Shown here piece after piece: positions 24,008 through 33,599 of a stretch of DNA of 64,000 nt. Where the stretch lies: assembly GCA_000309945.1 (NCBI GenBank), contig CM001633.1:71264-135263 (forward strand), written 5' to 3'. Source of the DNA: Leptolyngbyaceae cyanobacterium JSC-12. Its GTDB lineage: Bacteria > Cyanobacteriota > Cyanobacteriia > Leptolyngbyales > Leptolyngbyaceae. Each line of letters begins with the position of its first letter. Position 1 is the stretch's first letter. The translations under genes were made by a program, and so were the position numbers. A model generated the notes under the pieces. The model was not told the origin of the DNA. It was given only the letters and a program-made list of their open reading frames with translations, and made no database searches.

Positions 24008-26869
24008 TTAACCAAGTTTGAATCGACCAATGCTCTTTTCCAGGGCTTGGGCAACTTTTTGTAACTGACCAAATGAGGATGAAACCTGATTTGCCTCTAC
24101 TGCTGTTTGGTCAGCAATATCAGCTACGTTCTTCATGGTTTGACTCACGGTTTCCGAAGCTTGAGACTGTAACATGGTTGCTTCTGTGATTGAGGTAACC
24201 AACTGGCTAATTTGCAAACTAGCTGCCATGATTTTGTTCAAACTTTGCCGGGTTTCATCGACTAGTTGGGTTCCGATCGCTACTTGCTCCGTTCCTGCTT
24301 CCATGGCTTCTACTACTTCACTGGTTTCTGCTTGAATACTGGCAACCAGTTTGCGGATTTCCTCTGTTGCTTCTGCAGACTGTCGCGCCAGAGCACGCAC
24401 CTCACCTGCCACTACTGCAAACCCACGACCCTCTTCCCCTGCTCGCGAGGCTTCGATTGAAGCATTTAATGCCAGCATATTCGTTTGAGCCGCAAATGCA
24501 CTAATTAGTTCAACGACTGCCGAGATCTTTTGGGAGGATTCGCCTAAGTGTTTCACTTTTTCTGCTGTCTCTGCCACAGTTGAACGAATAGCTTGAATGC
24601 CATCAACCGCACGTACCATTGCTTCATCCCCATCTTCTACGGTTTGAGCAGCTTGTTGTACTGCCGCTTTGGCTTCTTCAGCGCTGGCAGCAACGTCCTG
24701 GGCAGTGCGAGTCATAGTTCTGACAATTTCTAAAGCACTGGCAATTTCCTCAGCTTGGCGTAGTGCTTCTTCTGCCAAAGTCTGAACAGACATCTCACTC
24801 TTGCTGGTTGATGTTGTTACTTCGGCTGCTGCTGCCTGTACCTGCAGCACAATTTGCCGCAAGCTATCAACTGTGGCGTTGTAAGAGTCGGCGATCGTGC
24901 CAATTTCATCCGCAGTTACTTTTGCCCGTGTTGTCAGGTCTCCTTGGCTAATTGGGTCAACCTCTTGCAGCAGTTGCAAGGCACGAGTTTGTAGTTCCTC
25001 TTTTAACTGTCGTTGCTCTGTTGCCAGATTGGTCGTTTGCTCCAGCAATTCAACCCGATAAATTGCCAATCCTAATTCTTGGCTAAGTTGTTGCAGCAGG
25101 TTAACTTCAAACTCCTGCCAGATACGAGGCGATGAACACGAATGAGCAATCAGCAACCCAGCCAACTCACCACCACTTAGGATTGGAGTGATCAGACTAG
25201 ACTTAACCTCCAAATGCTGTAGCAGATCCAAATGGGCTGAGTTGAAGCCTGCCTCTCGAACATCATAGGCTACAGTAATTCGACCTTGTCGGTAAGCCTC
25301 CCGAATTTCTAGGGGAATGCAGGTATCACTCACACTGTTCTCCAGAGCACTGGGTAAACTAGCACTAACCGACTCTGAAACGACTCCACTATCTGAACTT
25401 GTATTGAAGCAATAGATGACGACTCGCTCAAGCCGAAGCAGCGTTCGAGTTCCTGCTACAGTTTGGTCGAAAATGTTTTGCAAATCGGATGGATGGATGA
25501 CTCTCGAACCTTTGGCAATGGTTAAAAGCTGTGCCTGGGCAGCATCAAACGTAAGACTAGCAAGTGACTCTTGAAGTTGAGCCGCCATGTGGTTGATATT
25601 TGCTCCTAATACTGCAATTTCGTCAGATCCCTGAAATTGGAGACGAGTATCTAATTTTCCTTGCCCAATTTTTTCCACAGCTTCAGCCGCATCCAGAATC
25701 GGACGAGTAGCTCGATTCGCCAGAATTGCTGCAACGATCGCAACTAACAAGGCTGCGATCGCGGTTCCAATCTCAATTGTGAACAGCAAGTCTCTCTGGG
25801 CTGCAAAGGCGATTTTAGCATCACTGGCAATTAATACTCCAAAATTAAGTTCTGGCAGACCTGCTAGTTTTTTCAAGGGCATGTAGGTCAACAGCTTTTC
25901 AGAATTGTTATCCGGATCGACATCAATTACTGAGTCTGAAGTCTGAGCTTTTTGTAGTCGAGCATAACTTGGAAAATGGTCTGAAGCTAATTTTCCAATT
26001 CTATCTGGATTGCCAGAGGCTAGAAAATATTTATTACTGTTGTCAATCACAAAATACTCATCTCCAGCAGTCTTGTAATATTCTTGGAGAACTCGATCTA
26101 AGCCTTTTACAGGTAATTGAAAGCGGACAACTCCTCTCAATTCTTTTGTCTTGAAATCTTTCACAGGAGCAGCCAAATGCATGCTCAATGTTCCTGTGGT
26201 GCGCGAAATAGAGGGTGGGTTAATTGTTGGTTTCCCAGTGGTTATCACTCGTTGAAAGAAGTCGCGTGTTTTGTGGTTGGGGACTGGTGCCCCCTGAGCT
26301 TGAACTGGAGCATCTCCGTTGAGATCAAAAAAAGCGATGCTATTATAGATACCACCATATAGTTGGACGTAGCGATCGAGCAAGGCAACTTTCTCTGCTT
26401 GAGGTACGTCTGCATATACCTTGGGATTGGTGAAAACTGGAACCTGACTGAGGACTTGAATATCTGCAAACCGATCGCTCATAAACAAATTAATTTCATT
26501 TGCCAATTGAGCCGCACGATCTCGTTTTGTTTGTTTAATTTGATTTGTAATTGATTGGTTTACAAAGTAGTAAGCGATCGCACCAACTGCAACGACCGGC
26601 GTTATCCCTATTAGAACTGCCACAAGGGTGGCTTTTGTTTTAACACTTAAACGACTCCACCACTGAGCACGACTGGACAAATTTACTACATGCTGCTGTT
26701 CCTGAGCGAGTCGAGTACGATCCCGTTCTAAGTCAAACGACTCCTGTTGCTCAGAAGGAAACGAAGAATTCTTTGCTGTTGCCCAATCGGTTGCCAGAAG
26801 ATGATCAAACTCTGAGTAAGTTGTCTTGGTAGAGTTGCGGATAGAAGGCTTGTAGGGCATCTGAGCCAT
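24008..26869 (-). CDS. Methyl-accepting chemotaxis protein 1 with dCache and degenerate CBCR-like GAF (PixJ-like)
   Basis: This is a 953-residue protein. A cytoplasmic leader, TM1 (about 82-103), a dCache-like sensor, TM2, HAMP and a GAF domain (about 440-610) come first. A second HAMP and an MCP domain with the canonical tip [19 protein letters not shown] follow. The GAF has the layout of PixJ cyanobacteriochromes: DTCI stands where DXCF is expected, followed by [13 protein letters not shown] and LLIAHSC. However, the canonical chromophore Cys-His pair reads Ala-His (NSAHLDLL). Covalent bilin binding at the usual site is therefore unlikely. It may sense another ligand or act through the second Cys only. 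Confidence 0.88.
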   Translation of the reverse strand: MAQMPYKPSIRNSTKTTYSEFDHLLATDWATAKNSSFPSEQQESFDLERDRTRLAQEQQHVVNLSSRAQWWSRLSVKTKATLVAVLIGITPVVAVGAIAYYFVNQSITNQIKQTKRDRAAQLANEINLFMSDRFADIQVLSQVPVFTNPKVYADVPQAEKVALLDRYVQLYGGIYNSIAFFDLNGDAPVQAQGAPVPNHKTRDFFQRVITTGKPTINPPSISRTTGTLSMHLAAPVKDFKTKELRGVVRFQLPVKGLDRVLQEYYKTAGDEYFVIDNSNKYFLASGNPDRIGKLASDHFPSYARLQKAQTSDSVIDVDPDNNSEKLLTYMPLKKLAGLPELNFGVLIASDAKIAFAAQRDLLFTIEIGTAIAALLVAIVAAILANRATRPILDAAEAVEKIGQGKLDTRLQFQGSDEIAVLGANINHMAAQLQESLASLTFDAAQAQLLTIAKGSRVIHPSDLQNIFDQTVAGTRTLLRLERVVIYCFNTSSDSGVVSESVSASLPSALENSVSDTCIPLEIREAYRQGRITVAYDVREAGFNSAHLDLLQHLEVKSSLITPILSGGELAGLLIAHSCSSPRIWQEFEVNLLQQLSQELGLAIYRVELLEQTTNLATEQRQLKEELQTRALQLLQEVDPISQGDLTTRAKVTADEIGTIADSYNATVDSLRQIVLQVQAAAAEVTTSTSKSEMSVQTLAEEALRQAEEIASALEIVRTMTRTAQDVAASAEEAKAAVQQAAQTVEDGDEAMVRAVDGIQAIRSTVAETAEKVKHLGESSQKISAVVELISAFAAQTNMLALNASIEASRAGEEGRGFAVVAGEVRALARQSAEATEEIRKLVASIQAETSEVVEAMEAGTEQVAIGTQLVDETRQSLNKIMAASLQISQLVTSITEATMLQSQASETVSQTMKNVADIADQTAVEANQVSSSFGQLQKVAQALEKSIGRFKLG

Positions 26870-27079
26870 GATGTAGACCTCATAAACAGTAAAGGGGTTG
26901 CTTGAACTTGCTTCATTTCAGGGGAAGCAAAAGACCGCAATGACTCAGTGATAAGTCAGCGCGATCGCCGAAGAATGTAGATGCTCTGATACTGCTTCTA
27001 TCTTGTAGGAGTTATTTTTGTAGACTTGATGCAGTGGATGATCGACTTGAAAAAGACTCGATTTTTCACGTTAGAGCAA

Positions 27080-27643
27080 TTATCCTGACACGGCTTTAAG
27101 AATTGCTATTCCATTCAAAATAGCTAACATATCATCATCAGACTTCCACCAATAGCCACGCAAAAGTCTAGCAAACTCAGGAGCTACATTCGATAGTGGA
27201 AGAGTCTGAATCATCTCAACATTGCACCACTCAACATCTTCTACTTGATTGACTACAAGTCCTAACATCTGGCTTTTAACTTGAGTTGCTACATTTGTGT
27301 CTTGCACCTTTAACACAACCGCTCTATGAATTGAAGTATTCGTTGTTTGCTCATACCAGGGCGATAACCCAGCCAAATGCCCTAGATCCACAATCCAGAG
27401 AATTTCGCCTCGCCAGTTATAGATACCCATGACCCAAGGCGGCATATGAGGAATTGGTACAATCTGACTCGTTGGGATAGTGAGTACTGATGCCATTTGA
27501 AGAATTGGTAAAAGGGCATCAGTATTGGGTGCAAGATGCAATCTCAGAAACTGCTCTTTATTACTCTGGAAAGGCACCGATGCAAGAGTCTGCATTTGCC
27601 CAGATGATGATTCTGGATTGAGGATTGGTAAAGGGTTCGACAT
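27080..27643 (-). CDS. CheW-like coupling protein (PixI-like)
   Basis: This is a 187-residue protein with one CheW domain. Signatures include FLRLHLAPNTDALLP, MPPWVMGIYNWRGEILWIVD and LGLVVNQVEDVEW. It links the MCPs to the CheA-type kinase in the same operon. It starts 16 bases after the CheY stop. Confidence 0.88.
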   Translation of the reverse strand: MSNPLPILNPESSSGQMQTLASVPFQSNKEQFLRLHLAPNTDALLPILQMASVLTIPTSQIVPIPHMPPWVMGIYNWRGEILWIVDLGHLAGLSPWYEQTTNTSIHRAVVLKVQDTNVATQVKSQMLGLVVNQVEDVEWCNVEMIQTLPLSNVAPEFARLLRGYWWKSDDDMLAILNGIAILKAVSG

Positions 27644-27659
27644 TGATCTGCCTTCAGCC

Positions 27660-28025
27660 TTAACTTTTCATCAGTTGTTTGACAGTGCGCACAAGCTCAT
27701 CCTGGTCAATGGGTTTCGCAAGATAAGCATCTGCTCCCTGTTTCATGCCCCAAAATCTGTCCATTTCCCCCCCCTTTGTGGAGCAAATGATAACTGGAAT
27801 ATTGCTGGTATCTGCTTTTGCTTTGAGTTCACGACAAACTTCAAAACCGCTACAACCTGGTAAAACAATATCCAAAACAATTACATCCGGTCTTTGTTTG
27901 GCAATCGTTGCGATCGCCTCTTCTCCACTCAGCGCAACTAGAACATTAATTCCGCCTTGCTGCAAACAGCGGCTGAGAACTTGCACATCAGTTAAGGAAT
28001 CTTCAACAACGAGCGCAGTACGCAT
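27660..28025 (-). CDS. CheY-like response regulator (PixH-like)
   Basis: This is a single-domain receiver of 121 residues. The ATG at 28025 (MRTALVVEDSLTD) is preferred because longer in-frame starts add a non-conserved leader overlapping the upstream gene. Acidic pocket residues lie in VVEDS, the phospho-acceptor Asp in VIVLDIVLPG, the conserved Thr/Ser position in ICSTKG and the Lys in AKPID. It is a short REC output, probably acting on pilus motors as PixH does. Confidence 0.88.
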   Translation of the reverse strand: MRTALVVEDSLTDVQVLSRCLQQGGINVLVALSGEEAIATIAKQRPDVIVLDIVLPGCSGFEVCRELKAKADTSNIPVIICSTKGGEMDRFWGMKQGADAYLAKPIDQDELVRTVKQLMKS

Positions 28026-28108
28026 AGTTTTACCTTGTGAATAAATTGGAACGTGGTAGTGACCGAGCAATAAATCATTGCAGATAGATAAGTGAATGAC
28101 ATCCTGAT

Positions 28109-29368
28109 TTAAGTATTGACGCAATTTAAGTGCTTGTGCAGCACGCTTAACACTGCTCCAGCATCCAACGGTTTGCTTAAAAACTCTGATGCTCCAGCAA
28201 AGCTAGAGCGGAGACGATTTACATAGCGATCATTTCCAGTCAGCATTACAATTGGCGTTGTGCGGAAGCAGGAAATTTTGCGTAACTCTTCACAAATCTC
28301 ATAGCCGTTCGTGTTTGGCATCACCAAATCAAGAAAAATGAGGTCTGGTTTATGCGTGAGCATCGCTGCAATCGCTCGCAACCCATCCTCTACTCCTATA
28401 AACTGATAGCCAGCCGAAGTCAGTAACTGTTCCATCATATTGAGGACTAAAGAACTGTCATCAATGCAGGCAATCAGTGCCTTTCGAGAAGTGATCGCTT
28501 CTGGAGAAACGCTGACAGCCGAAGCAACTTCTATGCGTTGAGACATTGCCCGTTGAAAAACAGCTTTTCCTTGCTTGAGGATAGGTTGATTACCCTGAAA
28601 AGCATTGCTCTGATAGATAGGGGCATAATAATCCGGAGTCTGAACAAAATCTACCCACCCCACCCTCACAAAAGGCTGAAGTGAAACTGCAACTTCTACG
28701 ACATTCCGCTGCATCTGAATTGCTAATTCATGCAGTGTATTTTGCCCATTCAGTAACTCAACCAGATTTTGGTAAGACTGAATAGAACTATGTTTTCGCA
28801 GTTGCTCTGGCTGCCTGAGGATAGGAGCCTGATTAGGGGAGTAGTGAGCCAGTTTCGCATTTTGCCAAATTTGCCAACGTCGTTCGGCTTCTGCGATCGC
28901 ATCTGTGACGCTGATAGCCCCTAATTGATCAGAAAGGATGTTCTCTTGTCTGATCGGTTCTGTTACATCTACCGCTTGTGCAATGTCAAACAACACCTCA
29001 ATCACAGATGCATAAATCATCTGAGCAGCTTGCTTACAAGTAATTGTGCATTGCGCTACCCATAAGTTCAACAACGCATATTCCCAACCTACTTCAAGGA
29101 TTTCAGGATCACAATTCGCTAAATGAGACTGCCATCCTACTCGATGATTTGGTATCAAAGGACAATAGATTGCTAGATTTCTTCGCCACCGTCTGACTGG
29201 ATGAACTCCACCCGAAACATAAGTAATTTGACCTTCAAACAGATAGAAGTTCCAATAGTATCCTGATAAGCTTGTCAACGTTAGTTGACCACTAAATTGA
29301 AGTTGTTCTAAATCTCCAAGAAGTTCAAAATATCTCAAGCTGCTACCCCTCTTGATACGTAGGGACAA
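28109..29368 (-). CDS. PatA-type response regulator (PixG-like)
   Basis: This is a 419-residue protein with an N-terminal PATAN/DUF4388-like domain (LQFSGQLTLTS...YLFEGQITYVSGG) and a middle region. The C-terminal REC domain shows ACIDDSSLVLNMM, IFLDLVMPNTNG and LSKPLD. PixG and HmpA proteins share this layout and head the corresponding operons. It is the first gene of the minus-strand operon PatA, CheY, CheW, MCP, MCP, CheA. The last ~16 bases overlap a longer alternative CheY frame, but the likely CheY start is downstream. Confidence 0.87.
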   Translation of the reverse strand: MSLRIKRGSSLRYFELLGDLEQLQFSGQLTLTSLSGYYWNFYLFEGQITYVSGGVHPVRRWRRNLAIYCPLIPNHRVGWQSHLANCDPEILEVGWEYALLNLWVAQCTITCKQAAQMIYASVIEVLFDIAQAVDVTEPIRQENILSDQLGAISVTDAIAEAERRWQIWQNAKLAHYSPNQAPILRQPEQLRKHSSIQSYQNLVELLNGQNTLHELAIQMQRNVVEVAVSLQPFVRVGWVDFVQTPDYYAPIYQSNAFQGNQPILKQGKAVFQRAMSQRIEVASAVSVSPEAITSRKALIACIDDSSLVLNMMEQLLTSAGYQFIGVEDGLRAIAAMLTHKPDLIFLDLVMPNTNGYEICEELRKISCFRTTPIVMLTGNDRYVNRLRSSFAGASEFLSKPLDAGAVLSVLHKHLNCVNT

Positions 29369-29818
29369 TCTCTTTTAGCAATGGCTTGCAAACTCGGTAG
29401 ACTTATTAAACGCCCTGCGGTTGAAGTATGAATCAAGGTACGATGCTTAAAAACTGATAATGTGCCAGATTAAGATGCGCACAGGCTCAGACACGTCTTA
29501 TTCACAATGCTCTCATTATTCACGATGCTCTCAGCATAATGTGTGAGCGTGCTGACTCACTAGAATTCCTAATCATAATGAGTCACACTCGGACGAGCGA
29601 TCGCAAGAGTATTGTCAATTTTAATATTGGCAGGTTTTTAATCAAACCTTGTCCATATCCAAATCGGTAATTTTTTTTAGAGAAACCTCTAGTTTTCGAG
29701 TTGGAAGTCGTTTAATAGATTGCACCTCCGCTTCCTTGATAACATACTCTTGCGGAGAGTCAACCCTTACAATAGTTCTTATTTGAAGAGAAATCAGAAT
29801 ATTCCCTATGCAATTTAG
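29369..29818. other. Intergenic region with repeat copy A (29644-29715)
   Basis: This is the presumed promoter region of the chemotaxis operon. It contains near-direct repeats of TTCAC(A/G)ATGCTCTCA (29502-29532). A ~72-nt sequence at 29644-29715 (centre AGAGAAACCTCTAGTTTTC) recurs with about 75 percent identity at 32319-32391. No ORF or RNA gene was recognised. Confidence 0.5.
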
Positions 29819-30250
29819 TCATCCACTGACTGATGCGTGGCTCACGAAGATGCGATCGCCCTCAATTTTCACTTGATAGAGCTGTAAAGGTTCTTCCGCT
29901 GGAGGACTTAAGACTTTACCAGCAGTATCAAACTTAGAGTCATGACAGCTACAGAGAAACACATTCCGTTCCTTGTCCCAGTTAATGACACAATCTCGAT
30001 GAGTACAAATAGGATTTACAGCCACCAATTCACTTGGATTAGCTGCATCACGAACTACTAATACTGGATTGTCTGCCTTTTCCTGATTTAGAATCTGACC
30101 ATCCTTTTCTAAATCAGAAACTAACCCAATCTGCCGAAATTCTTTTGTAGTGGACTCGGTGCTTTTTGAAGAGCAGGCTGCAAGTGCCACAGGCATAGAG
30201 TTGGCAAGCAAACCAAAGCCAACCCAGTTGAGAAATGTACGACGATCCAT
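29819..30250 (-). CDS. Rieske 2Fe-2S protein
   Basis: This is a 143-residue protein. An N-terminal Tat-like signal (MDRRTFLNWVGFG) ends in a lipobox-like ALAAC (Cys26). The Rieske ligands are C82-T-H84 and C100-S-C-H103, with C87 and C102 placed for the disulfide. It is short and lacks the transmembrane helix and length of PetC, so it is not the b6f subunit. It forms a minus-strand cluster with a PepSY-like membrane protein and a c-heme lipoprotein, so it is probably part of a small exported redox chain. Confidence 0.85.
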   Translation of the reverse strand: MDRRTFLNWVGFGLLANSMPVALAACSSKSTESTTKEFRQIGLVSDLEKDGQILNQEKADNPVLVVRDAANPSELVAVNPICTHRDCVINWDKERNVFLCSCHDSKFDTAGKVLSPPAEEPLQLYQVKIEGDRIFVSHASVSG

Positions 30251-30282
30251 AATCTCGTTGAGAATTTAGTGTTAGCGCTGAA

Positions 30283-30612
30283 TTAATTTTTCATTCGTTT
30301 TTTCTCTAGTTCAAGTTGCCCGACCGGAACTTCCGCGATCGCCCCCTTTTTAGAAAATAAACTGGTCATGCTTAAGCCTGTGATAAGCAGCCCCATCAAG
30401 CCTAGCCCATTGAAAATGGGATAGATTGCATCAAGTCCAAAAACACTACCTGAATGAATCTTAAGAATAAATCCAGATACTTTATGAAGCGAAAGCCATC
30501 CATCCAAAATTGGATAAGCTGTTCCTGTAATAATTGTGAGCGTCAATGGTAAGCACATAATTACAGCTACTTGCCGATGATATCGGCGAAAAACACGAGT
30601 CCCTCTCATCAT
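30283..30612 (-). CDS. PepSY-type two/three-helix membrane protein
   Basis: This is a 109-residue protein starting RVFRRYHRQVAVIMCLPLTLTIITG, the first-helix pattern of PepSY-associated membrane proteins. LHKVSGFILKIHSG and a hydrophobic helix ending GLSMTSL follow. His residues in the first helix (YHR) and in LHK/KIH could bind heme. It is 32 bases from the Rieske gene and probably co-transcribed. It may be the membrane anchor or electron conduit for its partners. Confidence 0.65.
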   Translation of the reverse strand: MMRGTRVFRRYHRQVAVIMCLPLTLTIITGTAYPILDGWLSLHKVSGFILKIHSGSVFGLDAIYPIFNGLGLMGLLITGLSMTSLFSKKGAIAEVPVGQLELEKKRMKN

Positions 30613-30697
30613 TCATCTCCTATCAGTAAAAACACCACACACAACCTGACAATGTAGACTAAAAAAGTTGCAAACGTTGTGGAATCAGCATCCTATT

Positions 30698-30740
30698 TTT
30701 TACGGGCTTTTGAGCTATTATCGGTCAAAAACCCGTAAAA
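30698..30740 (-). terminator. Strong intergenic hairpin
   Basis: TTTTACGGG (30698-30706) pairs with CCCGTAAAA (30732-30740), and inside it CTTTTGA pairs roughly with TCAAAAA. It sits just downstream of the c-heme gene on the minus strand. A clean U-tract after the stem is missing on that strand, so it may be an mRNA-stabilising or attenuating hairpin instead. Confidence 0.45.
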
Positions 30741-30747
30741 CTAAGAA

Positions 30748-31866
30748 TTAACTAGCATTTGATGATTTTATTTTTTCTGCCTTCACTGACTTTTCACCTT
30801 CATAAGCAAGTGCTTGATCCCCAACTTTGGCAAATTCCTCAGCTAACTTAACAATCTTTCCTAGCTCTGCCTCATCCTGGATGCCATTGGGTGGTGGCAT
30901 TAACTTTTCCTTAATTTGGCGAAGCGTTTCATGGCGTAAGGTCAGCGCCTGATTTGGGTAGTTCAATATCAGCAATGGGTTCATCTCGTTTGCATTATGC
31001 GGGCTGTGGCAAATATCACATGAATGCTGCCGCATCTCTACTTCAAAAGCCCGGTAAGTTGCATCCAATTTCTTAACGTGCGGATTGCTAGCAGAGAAAA
31101 GATACTGGTAAAGTACAACCCGCGGTTCTTGTTGTCCTGATATATTTTTCCAACTCCATTGACCATCCCACTCACGTTCAACTAATGGACGTTGGGTATC
31201 TTTATCAGCTGATCGAAGTGCACCTTTGATTTCCCCATCCTTCATGATCAGCATAATTTCTTTCGCTTGCTGATAAGAAGTCCACTTTCGGTGTGAATGC
31301 CAGAAAGGATACGGAAAAGCACCAGCATCAAGCTTATTGCGAAATTGCACAGGTAAATGGACGATCGTCAGATTGTCCTTTTGCTCAACTCTGGGTTCAC
31401 CCGAAAACATAAAAGTAGAAAGGTATGTTCGCCGCCAAACCAGCGGATCAAATGAGGTGGTGTGGTTTTCTTTGAGGGCATATTTACCAGCCTCTTTTTG
31501 TGCCCCCCAGACAACCTCTTTCGCCATTGCATTACGCAAGGATTCAAGTCTGGAAAGCTTATCTGCACAGAGATTACGAGCATTATCATCGCCAGGATCA
31601 GCAATCGGACATGCGGCAATGATATCTTTGGCAATTCCCGTTGCCAAGGTTATGGCTTCGCTGTTAAGCGAGGTAGCTTCGGTCGATGTCTGATTGCTTG
31701 AGAGAGACGATTGCTTGCTTGGAAGGGTAGATGAACATCCCCACGCAAGTGCGATCGGCAAAATAATACATGCAAGAAAAACTAAGAGCTTAGAACGAAG
31801 CCTAAGTCGTTTAAGCACAAATTCCCCCTTATGCTGATTTAGCAAAAAACTTCTTTCAGGAACCAA
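30748..31866 (-). CDS. Mono-heme c-type cytochrome-like lipoprotein
   Basis: The longest frame is 372 residues; an internal GTG start at about residue 17 is also possible. A hydrophobic signal runs to LAWGCSS (Cys44, slightly atypical lipobox). The central region is unlike any family I know (WRRTYLSTFMFSGEPRVE, WDGQWSW). The C-terminal part has one heme motif, CDICHSPH, and a probable axial Met in KLMPPPNGI. This looks like a cytochrome c fold appended to an unknown periplasmic domain. With the Rieske and PepSY neighbours it suggests electron transfer at the cell envelope. Confidence 0.65.
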   Translation of the reverse strand: MVPERSFLLNQHKGEFVLKRLRLRSKLLVFLACIILPIALAWGCSSTLPSKQSSLSSNQTSTEATSLNSEAITLATGIAKDIIAACPIADPGDDNARNLCADKLSRLESLRNAMAKEVVWGAQKEAGKYALKENHTTSFDPLVWRRTYLSTFMFSGEPRVEQKDNLTIVHLPVQFRNKLDAGAFPYPFWHSHRKWTSYQQAKEIMLIMKDGEIKGALRSADKDTQRPLVEREWDGQWSWKNISGQQEPRVVLYQYLFSASNPHVKKLDATYRAFEVEMRQHSCDICHSPHNANEMNPLLILNYPNQALTLRHETLRQIKEKLMPPPNGIQDEAELGKIVKLAEEFAKVGDQALAYEGEKSVKAEKIKSSNAS

Positions 31867-32965
31867 TAAAAATTGCTTCCAAGTAAAATTGACAGCAGAA
31901 TAAGCAGCTTTTGATTAGAAAGCTTAGAGCAGAAGAAATGAGGCAGTTGCAAGACTTCAGTGAACTGTCTGACGCACTATTGCCGTAATGCAAATAGCAG
32001 CAGCTAAGACATTCGCAGTAACCTGTTAGTCTCTTAGATTGAAAAAGATAGTAATGCTCTTCAGTCACTACCTTTTAGCCAGAATCAGATATTCAAGCAT
32101 ACCTTTGTACTGCTCTTAGGATCATGGATTCAATAACTTTGGTAGCTGGAGGCTTCCAATCTCTCACCCCTAACGCCCAGACCCGACCGCTCTCGCAAAC
32201 TTGAGAGAGGGGGCAGGGGGATGAGGGCAGCACAAGCCTTCCAGGTTATTTAATTCCTGTTCCTTAGACAACACCTTCAGGGAAAAAACCCGTAAATCTG
32301 ACTCAGATCTGCCGCATTAAACCCTGTCCACGTCTAAATTCGTAGTTCTTCCTTAGAGAAACCTCCAGTTTCGGAGTTGGACGTAGTTTAAGTTTCGCCA
32401 GGGACTCACATGAAAGTAGATTGTAGGGATATTCATTGCCCCTGCGGGTGTAGAAAATCTGACACAAGTGGTAGTTATTTGCATGAAAATAGTCACCTGA
32501 TTGCTAATTAATTAGTTGATCAGCGTTTAACTATCTCAATGACACCCTGTAAACTTTGCCTGACAGAGAGACACACATTCCTAAAACTCAAAATTGCTTC
32601 CAGTCAGTCGTAATACTCATAGGCTCGAATTACGGATTCGTTGTGTGTCATACAACCAAGTGCACCATAACTGAAAACGACATTTAAAGCAAGTAGCATT
32701 GCATCCTAATTAGAACTACTGCATGATTTGAATGAAGGCTAACTTGTAGATAAAAAATAAAGTCATTGCTTGTTTCATCGTTAAGCGTGTTTAAGAACTA
32801 AGGGAGGCGAATGACTTGCAAGCTATCTCATAGCTTTGCAGGAGTCCGGAGATTTGATTACCTTGTAATAAATACAAACGATTAGTTTTTTCGATAGAAA
32901 GGCGGCTTACATATAAGCTTATTTAAGAGTAAGCTGAAGTTAGTCGATGTTTGAGGGCTGACTCA
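31867..32965. other. 1.1-kb intergenic region with two repeat elements
   Basis: There is no convincing gene. At 32161-32228 there is a diverged copy of the CCCTCATCCCCC-type element, with a CTCTCGCAA/TTGAGAGAG hairpin (about 32190-32208). At 32319-32391 is repeat copy B, matching copy A at 29644-29715 in the same orientation (shared core TTAGAGAAACCTC). The rest is AT-rich and probably carries the promoters for the flanking divergent genes. Confidence 0.5.
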
Positions 32966-33538
32966 ATGCAGATTTCTTCGAAAAATTTAGCGACGAATCG
33001 GTTGTTATCAACTCAGCGTGATTTGTTGGTTCAGGTGCTAGAAGCTGTTCAAGATTTGATTGTAGTATCGCTTTGTATTGGACTGTTTAGCTTTATGGTG
33101 TTGCAGCTACGAGAAATGTTTTTGTCTCTGTTGCCACCTCTCAATTTTCAAGTTGTGACGGCTGACATTTTATTTTTATTGATTCTTGTTGAACTGTTTC
33201 GTCTTTTGATTATTTATTTGCAAGAACAACGGGTTTCTATTGGGGTAGCAGTAGAAGTATCGATTGTGTCGGTCTTGCGGGAGGTGATTGTGCGGGGAGT
33301 GTTAGAAACTCCCTGGAGTCAAATTTTAGCGGCAGGAGCATTTTTGCTTGTAATGGGGGCATTGTTAGTTGTGCGGGTTTGGCTGCCTCCTACATTTGAG
33401 GGTATTGATCCTGAAAAACGGCTCTCTAAACGGCGTAAGCTAGAACGAGATGAATTAAAGGCGGATTCTTCTCTAACAACCAATGAACTCCATCTGGCTG
33501 ATTCACCAGCCCTTGTAGAAGTCAAACACCCTATCTAG
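32966..33538 (+). CDS. PsiE-like (phosphate-starvation-inducible) membrane protein
   Basis: The ATG at 32966 is chosen over TTG 32951 because GAGGG lies eight bases before it. The ~190-residue protein has about four membrane helices. PsiE-family features include ILFLLILVELFRLLIIYL, VLREVIVRGVLE and MGALLVVRVWLPP. A charged cytoplasmic tail follows. Its function is unknown in the family. It lies 61 bases before the flavodiiron gene on the same strand. Confidence 0.8.
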   Translation: MQISSKNLATNRLLSTQRDLLVQVLEAVQDLIVVSLCIGLFSFMVLQLREMFLSLLPPLNFQVVTADILFLLILVELFRLLIIYLQEQRVSIGVAVEVSIVSVLREVIVRGVLETPWSQILAAGAFLLVMGALLVVRVWLPPTFEGIDPEKRLSKRRKLERDELKADSSLTTNELHLADSPALVEVKHPI

Positions 33539-33599
33539 TTCAAACGCAGGTGTTACAGTTGTTTCCCCTTTGTCCACTTCTTCTCCCTCATGTTGACCT

